A stretch of DNA of 64,000 nt from positions 2,046,001 to 2,110,000 of the forward strand of contig CM016925.1 in assembly GCA_006247105.1 (NCBI GenBank), written 5' to 3'. Below are positions 26,501 to 34,885 of this stretch, in pieces. The notes under the pieces are model-generated. The model searched no databases, had not been told where the DNA came from, and worked only from the letters and a program-made list of their open reading frames with translations. The stretch is from Giardia muris. Taxonomy: Eukaryota > Fornicata > Diplomonadida > Hexamitidae. Numbering within the stretch: position 1 is the stretch's first letter; every line of letters begins with the position of its first letter. The position numbers were made by a program, and so were the translations under genes.

Positions 26501-26858
26501 GGACCGTGCCTACTTGCTGAAGGACGGCCCAGATAATAGGTTCCGACCATTGAAGTGTAGAGCGTTCGGCTAGAGAATACCCGGGGATGAACTCTGTAAC
26601 TATTCCAATCCGGTACGCCTCGGTATCCACCACGGCGTCATGCACATGGACCAACCCCGGACAAAAGAGCTGCACATACTCCCGCACGAAATGTAACTGT
26701 GGCGGGGCACTAGAAAGCTCGGTGAGTGGCCAATAGTCGAGTTCTAAGTAGCGCAAGGCCCTCCCATTCTCCGGGCTTTTGGCGACGCAGTAGAGGACGC
26801 CCTCAGTCGTCTGGTAAGGGTCTTGTGCGCTATAGTGCGCGCGAAAACGCGAAGCCAT
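23559..26858 (-). CDS. NEK-type pseudokinase with C-terminal ankyrin repeats
   Basis: A 1099-aa protein. Residues 1-270 have a kinase fold (VTEFIPGYSLAERS, YLAPEVLAGKRVCEQSDSWS, LGAIIYELCTNQPLF). The VAIK Lys is missing, HRDLKxxN is replaced by AYGFLSPSSIYL, and DFG by a VDLPP segment, so it should be catalytically dead. Residues 270-700 are low-complexity (Ser, Pro, Lys). About 710-1075 holds at least ten ankyrin repeats of the TALMxAAxxG type. G. intestinalis carries a very large NEK expansion, mostly such inactive kinases with ankyrin repeats, often tied to cytoskeletal sites. It shares a 6-bp promoter gap with the ankyrin gene at 26865. Confidence 0.9.
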   Translation of the reverse strand: MASRFRAHYSAQDPYQTTEGVLYCVAKSPENGRALRYLELDYWPLTELSSAPPQLHFVREYVQLFCPGLVHVHDAVVDTEAYRIGIVTEFIPGYSLAERSTLQWSEPIIWAVLQQVGTVLQYMHNAFKQELPGVHRLAYGFLSPSSIYLSDETHLMVDLPPLPCLLGLVPPEAFPKAIRRYLAPEVLAGKRVCEQSDSWSLGAIIYELCTNQPLFDPKFSVEALLGYIEVMADGVVLPGYSSALTEVVSGLLQKDPLSRLTMTELLCHPSILRLTREKSAAPTLDRSSISKSSHEIRKSFRQVPSISTSITDSESSDVRRPSRHPSSRDLEAQQTGSYPPERFSMEAQRTMGLSTTLFSSGSWSNPHLETLTSDPIDILDPSSPKEIVTDVKTPDSAETHTEKRPRKETPRKAPKAQKTPKPPKPSKSRSSSRASSRASRKKEREQSTAFKSIKEEQEPTPIASTSTCPPPDYSDNEFYKPSSKLDSELAMWVDDIVINVLQRQQGRYTVDDIRNRLIEIVPGMRTNDGIALHSPSDIIALNILAAEVDKRLEPYKTFMGGRRASEGSTYNQSTLQPSLLQSSQSLGQEPSLGTSLSKDVTIDDGIPILPSDRRLLRSRHPSARPPASTASTRPSTTRGDQPLHEVLNSTSGFGTQSRLSASLYRTQTIDDYNESVSDLRTTDWKKQWSVSTYAQHVVPGDVKTFSAPAVEIKYTSLMKAATLGDVDAVKRVLALEGGLKTRHGVTALMLAALEGQTECVKVLQPIEARMVDADGLPALSYAARSGYVEVCRLLAKDEAHILSEARLSALMIACDNNQYAVVNYLRGYCGKQRGPQGETALMRAARAGNLALCTELCEAEVGVQSDSGDTALMVAAREGVTAVVQLLAKHELRIQNNQGQTALMIAAGRKNLSSVQLLLDEAGARDSFEETALMKAVKANAPDVAQCLLAAEAGCQRGDGKTALMYAAEGGYVSLIGLLIDQEAGLVTREGGTALMLAAQRNRPEVVPLLIPLESKKQRLNGETALMAAIRAGSRECVELLLDYEGDMTMANGQTNLETAELTGNAEIIELLCTWIKNQPSTSKEDEGCISLELSVESS

Positions 26859-26864
26859 TATTAA
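26859..26864. promoter_or_regulatory. Six-base bidirectional promoter gap
   Basis: The divergent NEK-ankyrin gene (ATG ends at 26858) and the ankyrin gene (ATG at 26865) are separated only by tattaa. Each start therefore carries an AT-rich initiator made from the same six bases. This is the tightest non-overlapping divergent start in the window. Confidence 0.7.
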
Positions 26865-27605
26865 ATGCCCCTAGTAACCCTCTCCACCTCGACAGATTAC
26901 ACGCTCGCGACGCTCGATCGGGACCATGAGGGCAACACCCCTCTTATTCAGGCCGCGAAAGATGGAAACTGCGCCGCCGTCCTCGCTCACCTCCGGGAGG
27001 CGGGTTGCATCAACCGACATGGAATGGCCGCAATCCACTACGCGGCGGAGCGTGGCCATCTGCAGATCATTGAGATGCTCCTCCCGGCCGAGGCACGCAA
27101 GGTCGTCCCCATATACCGTTTTGCCACCTCGGTCTGGCGGAATGTCAGCGCCCTGATGATCGCTGCCTCTCGTGGCCATGTGGCGGCCGTTCGGCTTCTT
27201 GCACCGAGGGAGGCTGGGATCCAGAACCTCTCTCTTCAGACCGCACTCATGCGGGCCGCCATTGACGGAAGAGCCGACATCGTTCGCGAACTTCGCGATC
27301 TTGAGGGAACGACGTTTGATATGCACGGGGAGACGGCGTTGATGTACGCAGCAAAGCATGGGCATGTCGACTGTGTCCGGCTATTGCTCTCGAAGGAGCG
27401 CACACTCAAGGACCTTAATGGCTGGTCCGCGCTTGTCCATGCGGCATACTTCGGGAAGCTTGAGGCGGCGGCGGTATTGGCGCCCTATGAGGCCATGCAA
27501 TACGGTCACCTGGCCTTATCGCAAGCCAATCGAGGCTGTGGGAACTCTCAGGAGCTTCAGCGTCTTATTACTAGAACGCGTGCTAATGCTTGTGTACCCG
27601 TGTAA
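26865..27605 (+). CDS. Ankyrin repeat protein (Protein 21.1 class)
   Basis: A 246-aa protein, essentially all ankyrin repeats: EGNTPLIQAAKDGN, HGMAAIHYAAERGH, VSALMIAASRGHVA, QTALMRAAIDGRAD, HGETALMYAAKHGH, GWSALVHAAYFGK. The repeat interface residue pattern (TALM.AA..GH) is typical of the large Giardia 21.1 family. No kinase domain is attached, unlike its divergent neighbour. The start follows tattaa; the stop is gtgTAAAG, a poly(A)-signal-like tract. It ends 11 bp before the XPD start. Confidence 0.88.
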   Translation: MPLVTLSTSTDYTLATLDRDHEGNTPLIQAAKDGNCAAVLAHLREAGCINRHGMAAIHYAAERGHLQIIEMLLPAEARKVVPIYRFATSVWRNVSALMIAASRGHVAAVRLLAPREAGIQNLSLQTALMRAAIDGRADIVRELRDLEGTTFDMHGETALMYAAKHGHVDCVRLLLSKERTLKDLNGWSALVHAAYFGKLEAAAVLAPYEAMQYGHLALSQANRGCGNSQELQRLITRTRANACVPV

Positions 27606-27616
27606 AGATCAAAAGA

Positions 27617-30100
27617 ATGCCTCGTCATGCCATTGGAGACTTGAACGTCATTCATCCGTATAAGACCTTGACGCCAGTACAGGTACGGATGATGGAACAT
27701 ACCTATGCAGTCCTTCGGGCGCGAAAAGATGGGCAACGGGTTGTCTCCCTTTTGGAGGCTGGGACCGGGTCAGGAAAGACATTAAGCCTTCTGAGTACCA
27801 TTACCTCCTTCTCCGACATATATCCAGATGTCTTCACGAAAATCATCTTCCTTTGTAGAACGATCCCAGTCGTCGACCATGTATTACGTGAGATAGGGCT
27901 TCTGAACCATGCCCGTGCCACAATCAATATGGAGAAGAGTCAAGAACCAGGCCGCAAGCTCACTGGGAACGAGTCTTTACGTCTTTATCGTGCACTTCCT
28001 CTTACCTCTCGGCGAAGATTATGTATCAATGAAGAGATCCGTAGAGCCAATGATATCAATACGGCATGCATTAAGATCACAAAGGGGTGCGATCTAGAGG
28101 ATACACAGGTTTGTAAGGCATATGTTGGTGCCATCGCCCAACAAGATGTCCTTCCTTTTGAAAGTCAAGCCTATCATATTGATAACTTCATAGGAACATG
28201 TAAGAGTGCTGGGATTTGTCCATACTTTGCCTCCCGACATGCCGTCACAATGGCAGATATCATCGTTTGTAATTACAATTATCTTCTAGATCCAAAGTGC
28301 AGTGGGCCTTTGGCCTCGAAGCTTGATGATAGAGCTTTGATCTTAATCGATGAAGCACATAACCTTGAGCATGTAGCATGCGAGGCGTTCTCAATGCATA
28401 TCTCTAGACCCTTATGTACCATGTGCAGGCATGGTTTGACCTCCTTCCTAGAACGGGTCAATGCTAATCCTAATATTGGCACTCCCACCTTGAATCTTGA
28501 ACATTCAATTCTTAGAAAGGAGAAAGCTATCACTCGTGTTGAACAAGATGCACGATTAGCCTTCTCACGCTCTACTCCGTATGATAGTATCGACCTAACG
28601 TTAACCGTGCCAGCCTCCGCTCGAAGTCCTGCTCTTTTCATTGCAGGTCTTTCCCGTACAATTGACTTCTTCGAAACCCTTCTAGGTGATGAGAATAATG
28701 TCGTCTCGACGCCCAAATACGACGTACAGCGCCTCTACAAGCTCAAGCTTGTAGACACAGCCTTTCTTCAATGCGCCCCGGAGGTTCTTCACTATTACTT
28801 CTCCCTATATAACTTCTTTGACCCATCTCTTCAATTATTAGTTCAATTCCTTGCCCTCTTGGGCCTTTTTGGTACTCCCACCGTCGATTCAGGACATGCG
28901 GCACACTCCGTGTTTCTAGCACATGACGCATTCGTCTCTTTGATCCATCGGCCAAGTACTGACGTTGATGTTCGAGAAGGTACTTATCAACAGAACATCT
29001 TTAGTGAGAATAGCCATAGTTCCACCTATCGGCTCATCTGTCAAGATGCTCTTATTGCCATGCGGCCTCTTTATCAATACTTTTCATGTATTCTATTCGT
29101 TAGTGCGACGCTTTTTGGCGCCGGAGAACCTGGTGTACAGATTTGGGCGGCTGGTCAACCGACCTCTTCGACGACAAGTGGTCATGGATATACCTTCTCT
29201 CTCATTGAGAAGCTTCTTGGCTTACAACGTTTCAATGAACAATGCGAACACAAGTACTCCTTACAAATCCTTCGGCTAGCCATTGAGACCATTGACAAGC
29301 ATTCCTACTTTCTTGACATCATTGGAAAGGGGGCTGATCAAGCAAAACTAACGACTCGCTACTTATTCAGGATGACTGTCTCAGCGTTTCAGAATTATGC
29401 TCGAATTCTTTCACAACTTGCAGGATCGACAGCAGATGGGATGCTCGTCTTCTTCCCCTCCTACCGCTTCATGGAAGATCTCACTTCTATTTGGAATACA
29501 TCCGGCTTTCTATCAGAAATATCTGCTCATAAGCTTGTCTTCTTTGAGACTCCTGACCCGGTCGAGACTCTTCATGCATTGGAGGCATATCGTAGGGCAT
29601 GCGATGGTGGCCGTGGAGCCCTTTTCTTCGCCATTGCACGAGGTCGACTATCAGAAGGAATAGACTTTCGAGGTCACCATGCACGCCTTGTCATCGTGAT
29701 CGGCGTTCCATTCTTATACAGTGGAAGCCCCTTTGTTCACCTGAAACTCCATTATCTTCAGATGAAGTATGGGGTATCAGTCCAAGATTACTTAAGATTC
29801 GATGCGGGACGTGTGGTGGCACAATGCATTGGTCGAGTAATGCGTGGGCCTAATGACTATGCTGCCATCATCTTGGCGGATGAACGGTTTACTGAATGCA
29901 AGGATCTTGTTGCTGGGGCTACTGGTGATCCTCGTGATAAGAGCTCATGCGAATGTACTTCATGGTCTCCAGCATGGATGCGTCAACTCCTGCCGGATAA
30001 ATCCCATCCGCATGATGCCGTCGTACGAAGTGCAACCGATTTCCTAATCAGGCAGGCCCATGAGGCAAATCGGCTAGAGAACCAGCTGGACGGACACTAA
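27617..30100 (+). CDS. XPD: XPD/ERCC2 (Rad3) TFIIH helicase
   Basis: 827 aa from the ATG at 27617; the frame extends upstream only to a TTG. Walker A is EAGTGSGKTLSLL near residue 50, the DEAH box LILIDEAHNLEHV near 240, and the C-terminal motor SEGIDFRGHHARLVIVIGVP with QCIGRVMRGPNDYAAIILAD. The four FeS-cluster cysteines are all placed as in XPD: RLCINEE, TACIKI, VCKAYV and GICPYFASR. The segment before motif II (CNYNYLLDPK) and the ICPYF motif separate it from FANCJ, CHL1 and RTEL1. As the 5'-3' helicase of TFIIH it should act in nucleotide excision repair and transcription. An A-rich tract (gatcaaaagaATG) precedes the start. Confidence 0.93.
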   Translation: MPRHAIGDLNVIHPYKTLTPVQVRMMEHTYAVLRARKDGQRVVSLLEAGTGSGKTLSLLSTITSFSDIYPDVFTKIIFLCRTIPVVDHVLREIGLLNHARATINMEKSQEPGRKLTGNESLRLYRALPLTSRRRLCINEEIRRANDINTACIKITKGCDLEDTQVCKAYVGAIAQQDVLPFESQAYHIDNFIGTCKSAGICPYFASRHAVTMADIIVCNYNYLLDPKCSGPLASKLDDRALILIDEAHNLEHVACEAFSMHISRPLCTMCRHGLTSFLERVNANPNIGTPTLNLEHSILRKEKAITRVEQDARLAFSRSTPYDSIDLTLTVPASARSPALFIAGLSRTIDFFETLLGDENNVVSTPKYDVQRLYKLKLVDTAFLQCAPEVLHYYFSLYNFFDPSLQLLVQFLALLGLFGTPTVDSGHAAHSVFLAHDAFVSLIHRPSTDVDVREGTYQQNIFSENSHSSTYRLICQDALIAMRPLYQYFSCILFVSATLFGAGEPGVQIWAAGQPTSSTTSGHGYTFSLIEKLLGLQRFNEQCEHKYSLQILRLAIETIDKHSYFLDIIGKGADQAKLTTRYLFRMTVSAFQNYARILSQLAGSTADGMLVFFPSYRFMEDLTSIWNTSGFLSEISAHKLVFFETPDPVETLHALEAYRRACDGGRGALFFAIARGRLSEGIDFRGHHARLVIVIGVPFLYSGSPFVHLKLHYLQMKYGVSVQDYLRFDAGRVVAQCIGRVMRGPNDYAAIILADERFTECKDLVAGATGDPRDKSSCECTSWSPAWMRQLLPDKSHPHDAVVRSATDFLIRQAHEANRLENQLDGH

Positions 30101-30105
30101 CCCTG

Positions 30106-31272
30106 CTACATGGCCGCGACCGGCGCCCAGCGGTCGAAATTGTAATCGACGAGGACCATATCTTCAACAGAAAGGCGGCAATATGGACAACGCTTCTTAA
30201 GGACCTCTGTACAGTTAAGACAGGCGATACAGTGACGGCAAGGCAGAAAGACGACCTCGCAGATATAGTCTAAGCATATCGAGCAGGGCTGTGTATCAAC
30301 GTCGTCCTCCATCTCCTTGATTGAGGCGAGGCAGTCGCTAACCTTTTCGGCCACGAGTGACTCTGTAGTTATGTCTAGATCGTCGAAAAGAAGCGAGAAC
30401 ATCGCCTCCCGGAACCACCCTAGTGACTGGATCGTGCTAGTCTCACTGAACATGAGGCGAAGATATTCCAATTCCTGGTCCATACAATACACGAAGAACC
30501 AGGAGTTCCGGCGTTGGTCGTCCAGGTATCTCTTCGTGAGAAGGAGATGAATAAGGTTGTGGTTCTCCAACCCAGCTTCTCGAGCAAGCACAAATGCAGT
30601 TTTTCGGTCATTATCAAGCATGCTTGCCTCCTCGGTTAGCAAATCGAACAACCAGACATTACCACGCTGCGCAGCATGCATAAGAGCAGTCTTCCCCGTT
30701 GTATCCTTCAATCCAAGCTCGAAGTGAACCAATAATGAGACTATTTTCGCGTTCCCAGTCAAGGCCGCCTTCATCAGGGCGGTCATTCCGTTATTCATCT
30801 GTATCTTCGACTCCCTTTGAAGGAGGAGCATAGAGACGTCATAGTTCCCCTTCTCCACCGATAGCATCAATGCCGTTTGTCCATCTTTGTCTTGTAACCC
30901 GGCCTCGGCATCAATGAGAACTCTTGCCACCTCAGTCAGCCCCATGACGGCCGTCCACATTAAGGCCGTCCATCGAAGCTTATCTTGCTTCCCAGCCTCA
31001 TATTTCGCTAACGTGAGCGCGACGCTCTTGTTCCGGAACCGAGATGCGATCATGAGCGCGGTCTCCCCGTTGCTGTTCTGGATCGAGTGCTCGGCATTAA
31101 CAAGCAACTCGACCATCTTGAGGTCGCCGAACTTTGCCGCCCACATGAGCGCCGTCCACTCCATGTTGCACTTCGCGCCCCGGAAATCGTCGAGATTCTG
31201 CTTGATCAGGCTATACTTCGAACAACGGACCGCCTTGAACCATTCCTGGCTTGTCGTTATACGGCTGCTCAT
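30106..31272 (-). CDS. Ankyrin repeat protein with C-terminal RING finger
   Basis: A 388-aa protein. Residues 30-230 hold about seven ankyrin repeats (TALMWAAKFGDL, ETALMIASRFRN, TALMWTAVMGLT, TALMKAALTGNA, TALMHAAQRGN). A helical middle follows, then a RING at about 330-365: CSICLDYICEVVFLPCRHC, then C..C and CPYC. The C-x-H-x3-C-x2-C spacing is the XIAP-type RING. It is likely an E3 ligase with ankyrin-recruited targets, and a common Giardia combination. A good initiator (gtgaaaaATG) precedes the start. Confidence 0.88.
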   Translation of the reverse strand: MSSRITTSQEWFKAVRCSKYSLIKQNLDDFRGAKCNMEWTALMWAAKFGDLKMVELLVNAEHSIQNSNGETALMIASRFRNKSVALTLAKYEAGKQDKLRWTALMWTAVMGLTEVARVLIDAEAGLQDKDGQTALMLSVEKGNYDVSMLLLQRESKIQMNNGMTALMKAALTGNAKIVSLLVHFELGLKDTTGKTALMHAAQRGNVWLFDLLTEEASMLDNDRKTAFVLAREAGLENHNLIHLLLTKRYLDDQRRNSWFFVYCMDQELEYLRLMFSETSTIQSLGWFREAMFSLLFDDLDITTESLVAEKVSDCLASIKEMEDDVDTQPCSICLDYICEVVFLPCRHCIACLNCTEVLKKRCPYCRLSVEDMVLVDYNFDRWAPVAAM

Positions 31273-31340
31273 TTTTCACTGGCTAGACTGGACTGAGACC
31301 ATTATCCACCTAATCGATGGATGGCTCCAATAGCTGAGAG

Positions 31341-31352
31341 TTGAGTAAAGGA
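31341..31352 (-). ncRNA. Giardia ncRNA 3'-end/processing motif (possible short RNA upstream)
   Basis: The minus strand reads TCCTTTACTCAA, an exact match to the 12-nt motif (TCCTTYACTHAA) described in G. intestinalis at the 3' ends of processed ncRNAs and trans-spliced intron halves. On this strand the RNA would lie at higher coordinates (about 31353 onward, into the start of the gene at 31417), with the ankyrin-RING gene downstream at 31272. No clear box C/D, H/ACA or tRNA fold is seen in the upstream 64 bp, so the RNA class is unknown. Confidence 0.5.
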
Positions 31353-31416
31353 CAGAAATTGGTGAGTGAGCGTACAAGGAAAACACAAGAACGCTGACTT
31401 TTTAATTGTTCGCTAT

Positions 31417-31950
31417 ATGCCATTTGAGCGCCGTGGCTCTCCTCTACGTCCCGTATCTAAGCCCAGGATCGAACCCCAACAGGGAGGCTTCAAGCGTAAG
31501 GCTCCAGTCGCCCCGGCCCCTTCCACGTCGCGGGTGAGTAACACTAAAGAATCAGAGCGACAAGCAGCTCGTCAAGCACGCAAGATTAGTTGCCTGGAGA
31601 AGCAGATACAGCAAGCCACCGCGGCTCTAGCATACCTTGACGACTTCGCAGCAGCGATTAGTCACTTAGCCTCGTTCCCTGACTTGTATTCCCTACCCCA
31701 AGCACCAGTCTCTCCAGACTATGACACTCTCGAGGCGCAGCTAGTCGCCTGGGTCGAAGATAACGTCCAGAGGTATGAGCGAAAGACACAGGAACTTGGG
31801 CGTTGTGCCGCCTCTCTTCAACGGCGGCTTGGAGACCTTGCGACCCTTACTGAAGACTGTGAAAGACAGACGCGCGAGATGATCCAACGGCGCGTGACGA
31901 CGATCCAGCAACGTTGTCTCGGCAAAAATGATAGACGATCAACCGGTTGA
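31417..31950 (+). CDS. Small coiled-coil protein, unknown
   Basis: 177 aa from the ATG at 31417 (MPFERRGSPLRP). A longer frame upstream begins with GTG and would cover the ncRNA motif. Residues 1-45 are basic and Pro-rich; 50-75 and 115-165 are predicted coiled coils (ISCLEKQIQQATAALAYLDD; RYERKTQELGRCAASLQRRL). No family is recognised. Its 3' end overlaps the Rpn7 start by 23 bp in another frame. Confidence 0.62.
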   Translation: MPFERRGSPLRPVSKPRIEPQQGGFKRKAPVAPAPSTSRVSNTKESERQAARQARKISCLEKQIQQATAALAYLDDFAAAISHLASFPDLYSLPQAPVSPDYDTLEAQLVAWVEDNVQRYERKTQELGRCAASLQRRLGDLATLTEDCERQTREMIQRRVTTIQQRCLGKNDRRSTG

Positions 31951-33088
31951 CCCGGTCATCCTCGTCCACGAAGTGATGTACGCCGCGGCACGCGCACGGA
32001 ATGTCAGCCCGTATCGTGATGAGCTTGTGCGCCTAGTCGAGACCCATGGCCTCTTAGGCTCGTATAACTTACTCACCCGTCTCAACATCCTCCCTTCTGA
32101 TGAGGCTATGAGAGGAAGGCTTGAGAAGGTGATTGATGAGAAGCTCGTGGCCATCGATGGGCAATTGGCGGATGAGACCAAGTCCGAGTTCGATAAAGGC
32201 CTATTGAAGCTTGAGAAAGCTCAGATCTATGCGGCTGCGTGTATGCCCGAGCAGGCACTTGAGGTCGTCGCTGACCTTACGAAAGGGATCGTCTCAGATG
32301 ACATGCTCTTTAGTCTTCGCTTTTCCCTATTGCGCTGCTTCTTCGCCCTTAATGATTGGGACTCGTATAGGGCGCAGCTTGAGCTTTGTGGACGCGACCT
32401 GGAAAGCGCGAACTATGAGAACCGGGCCAACTTTAAGCTCTATGAGGCGGTCGCACATATTGTAGACTGTACAGGCCTTGACGATCACCTCACACTCGAG
32501 AAGCTTGCCACCAACCTCAAGGACATCGTCCCAGTCTATTCTGCAGAGGCCTTCATCCCGTATCCGGCCTTCGTGGTTCTTGCATACATCCTGAACCTTG
32601 TGGCCCTACCGCGGAAGGACTTCCTTCACTTCCTAACGTCATCGACAGATGCTCTTTCCGTCGTCTCTGACATTCCCCCACTCATGACGGCTATAGGTTG
32701 TGTACGGGACTGCAATTACAGCTCCATGAACACGGCTCTATTAGCCCTCGATGAATATTGTCGGACTCGCTATCTTCTGAACAAGATCCGTGCGACGGTC
32801 TGTCGTAGCTTTCGTCGTATCGTTATTCGTCAGTTCCTCACCTCCTATATGAACGCTAACATTTCGTCTATGGCAACGACGTTCCAGATCTCGGAGAGGG
32901 CGATGCTTTCCGAGCTCGAGGCAATGATCCTACACGGAGCACTTGATTATAAGATCGACCTCTGTGCAGGAGTCCTTAGTGATTCCCCCGTCGATGGCTA
33001 TTCCGCTGCGTGCGCAGACTTCATTCAAGCAGCCACTAAGTACTTGAAGACGTTGGAGTCGGCGAGGAAGTCCTTATTGACGACTTAA
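31928..33088 (+). CDS. RPN7: 26S proteasome lid subunit Rpn7 (PSMD6)
   Basis: 386 aa, the usual length. A helical-repeat N-terminal domain (LEKAQIYAAACMPEQALEVV, DWDSYRAQLELCGRDLE) is followed by a C-terminal PCI domain (about 250-370) ending in ...ADFIQAATKYLKTLESARK. The RYLLNKIRATVCRSFRRI...NANISSMATTF...ISERAMLSELEAMI stretch matches the Rpn7 winged helix (LSRFI position). The protein is a lid scaffold clamped by DSS1/Sem1, which is also in this window. The start is within aaaATG and overlaps the previous gene by 23 bp. Confidence 0.85.
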   Translation: MIDDQPVDPVILVHEVMYAAARARNVSPYRDELVRLVETHGLLGSYNLLTRLNILPSDEAMRGRLEKVIDEKLVAIDGQLADETKSEFDKGLLKLEKAQIYAAACMPEQALEVVADLTKGIVSDDMLFSLRFSLLRCFFALNDWDSYRAQLELCGRDLESANYENRANFKLYEAVAHIVDCTGLDDHLTLEKLATNLKDIVPVYSAEAFIPYPAFVVLAYILNLVALPRKDFLHFLTSSTDALSVVSDIPPLMTAIGCVRDCNYSSMNTALLALDEYCRTRYLLNKIRATVCRSFRRIVIRQFLTSYMNANISSMATTFQISERAMLSELEAMILHGALDYKIDLCAGVLSDSPVDGYSAACADFIQAATKYLKTLESARKSLLTT

Positions 33089-33114
33089 CACATCTGTTCA
33101 TTTGGCTTGGATTG

Positions 33115-34137
33115 TCATGCCTCGGAGTGAATAACCTTGTCCTTATTAGACCATCCGTTTGGGTAGAGCGGACAGTATTGTGCTGAGAGAGCCATAACGC
33201 TTTGCAATGTCCAACCCTCCATCATCTTAACAAGGTTCCGCAGCTCATCAAATGCAATAGTCGACTCCCTCTCAGTTATGTCAAGAGAAAAGGTGGAAAG
33301 TGACTCATCTCTTACCGACCGATCCCGAAGAACCACTGTGACACAAGGAATGTCCTCTTCATCAGACTCGGAATCTGAGACGTCTCCACTTTGAGGTAGT
33401 ACTAAAACCCTTGGAAAATCGGGATGCTGGTGAAGAAAGGACTGAATAACAGAAACGGTGCGTAGATGTAAGTCCTGAAGAAGCCAAACCTTGAACCGTC
33501 GCCTCAGTTCAGTATATTGCTGCAGGAGTTTGTCGGAACTCAAGACATCCTTTTCGGCCTGCGAGTAACACTCTGGAATGGTCTGAATAATAACTTTCTC
33601 ATCATCTCCGGTTGAAAAGCTCGTTTCAAGAGGGTATCGTCTTTCAAAGTATGTTTTCGCTACGTTTTCACATGCCAGTAACACATGGTCATAAAGGTCT
33701 GTCAGTAGAAATGCAGAAAGCTGATCCGGCTCATAATTGTCGGTACGGAACCCAACTAATTCTAGAGGGGGACCCGGAACTGCTATAAGACCATGGTCCT
33801 GGACTGCTGCACACCAGTCCTGATGAGCACGTTCAACGGGCGTCTCGACAGTAGTGAGGTCTCGTGGTTCAAAGTTAAAGAAGTTCTTCTTTCCGATACG
33901 GATAAGATCTCCTAGTGTCTCTAGCCTAAGCGATGAATCACTAGTGACCTTAGAGTCGTTCAGTAAGAGGCGATGCCGCCCAGTCCCTTTCTCCGCGACC
34001 GCCATCCCTTTAAGGCGCAGCCGTGTGGTCTTCGGAAGGGCCTCAAAGAAAGCTAGGCGCTGGTCAGGGGTGAGGAGTGTGCGGTACTCCACACTTTCCT
34101 GACATAAAAGCCGATGAACGACCGAATTCTCGTCCAT
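33115..34137 (-). CDS. Hypothetical acidic protein, unknown
   Basis: 340 aa from the ATG at 34137 (MDENSVVHRLLCQES); upstream in frame there is only a TTG. Mixed alpha/beta sequence with an acidic serine stretch (SGDVSDSESDEEDIP near 260-275) that could be a CK2-type phosphosite cluster, and an aromatic C-terminus (YCPLYPNGWSNKDK). No known domain or membrane segment. It shares a 9-bp divergent promoter gap with adenylate kinase and converges with Rpn7 (26 bp). Confidence 0.7.
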   Translation of the reverse strand: MDENSVVHRLLCQESVEYRTLLTPDQRLAFFEALPKTTRLRLKGMAVAEKGTGRHRLLLNDSKVTSDSSLRLETLGDLIRIGKKNFFNFEPRDLTTVETPVERAHQDWCAAVQDHGLIAVPGPPLELVGFRTDNYEPDQLSAFLLTDLYDHVLLACENVAKTYFERRYPLETSFSTGDDEKVIIQTIPECYSQAEKDVLSSDKLLQQYTELRRRFKVWLLQDLHLRTVSVIQSFLHQHPDFPRVLVLPQSGDVSDSESDEEDIPCVTVVLRDRSVRDESLSTFSLDITERESTIAFDELRNLVKMMEGWTLQSVMALSAQYCPLYPNGWSNKDKVIHSEA

Positions 34138-34146
34138 CGCCAAAAA
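34138..34146. promoter_or_regulatory. Nine-base bidirectional promoter gap
   Basis: The sequence cgccaaaaa is all that separates the ATG of the minus-strand acidic protein (34137) from the ATG of adenylate kinase (34147). The A run serves as initiator for adenylate kinase and, as T-rich sequence on the other strand, lies just upstream of the minus-strand start. Confidence 0.6.
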
Positions 34147-34845
34147 ATGTGCAATTGCAGAGATAAGAACTCAGCTAACCGTAGGGAGTCGACAGAGGTC
34201 CTCGCCGCCGCCGATAAAGGGATCCACCTCGTCCTATTAGGGGCGCCCGGGGCCGGGAAGGGGACCCAGGCGAAGCATCTCTCGGCGAAGTATGGGCTTG
34301 CTCATATCTCATCGGGGAACCTTCTCCGTGACGAGCTTGCACGTGGGACGAAGCTCGCCTCCGAGATCAAGGGTTATATGGATAAGGGCCAGCTAGTCCC
34401 GGACAGTATCATCATAGACCTGATCATCAATCATGTCAAGGGGCTTGACTCTCCGAATTGGATGCTTGACGGCTTCCCTCGTACCGCATCCCAGGCTAAG
34501 GCGTTGAAGGCTGCTAAGGAACTCTATCTGACCCATATAATCGAGTTGCAGGTGGATCAGGATGCGGTTGTCAAGCGATTGGGTGGTCGTCGGTTTGACC
34601 CTGTCACGGGGAATACCTATCACGTAGACTTCGACCCTCCCCCTGCCGACATTGCCGATCGCGTTGTCATTCGCGACGATGATAAGGAGGAGGTCATCCG
34701 CGAACGCTTCGTGATCTACGAGAAGAACAAGAAGCTCATTGCTGATACGTTCGGAGACGCCGTCACAGTCGTCAACTGCGAAGGTCTGAGTATCGAGGAG
34801 GTCTCCGCCCGTGTAGATGCCGTGATCGACGGGCGCGGGGAGTAA
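34147..34845 (+). CDS. Adenylate kinase (long-LID type)
   Basis: 232 aa from the ATG at 34147 (MCNCRDKNSANR), chosen because ccaaaaaATG is an initiator and the earlier in-frame ATG (34114) would sit inside the divergent gene. P-loop GAPGAGKGTQ, AMP-binding SSGNLLRDE and DGFPRT, and an extended LID (RRFDPVTGNTYHVDFDPPP) as in AK2-type enzymes, followed by RDDDKEEVIRERF. The enzyme interconverts 2 ADP and ATP + AMP, important in Giardia energy balance. The short N-terminal extension has no targeting signal I can identify. The stop TAA is nested in AGTAAAT. Confidence 0.93.
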   Translation: MCNCRDKNSANRRESTEVLAAADKGIHLVLLGAPGAGKGTQAKHLSAKYGLAHISSGNLLRDELARGTKLASEIKGYMDKGQLVPDSIIIDLIINHVKGLDSPNWMLDGFPRTASQAKALKAAKELYLTHIIELQVDQDAVVKRLGGRRFDPVTGNTYHVDFDPPPADIADRVVIRDDDKEEVIRERFVIYEKNKKLIADTFGDAVTVVNCEGLSIEEVSARVDAVIDGRGE

Positions 34846-34885
34846 ATTAATTCGACTTTTGGCCCGCTCTGCAAAAAGGGGGCTG

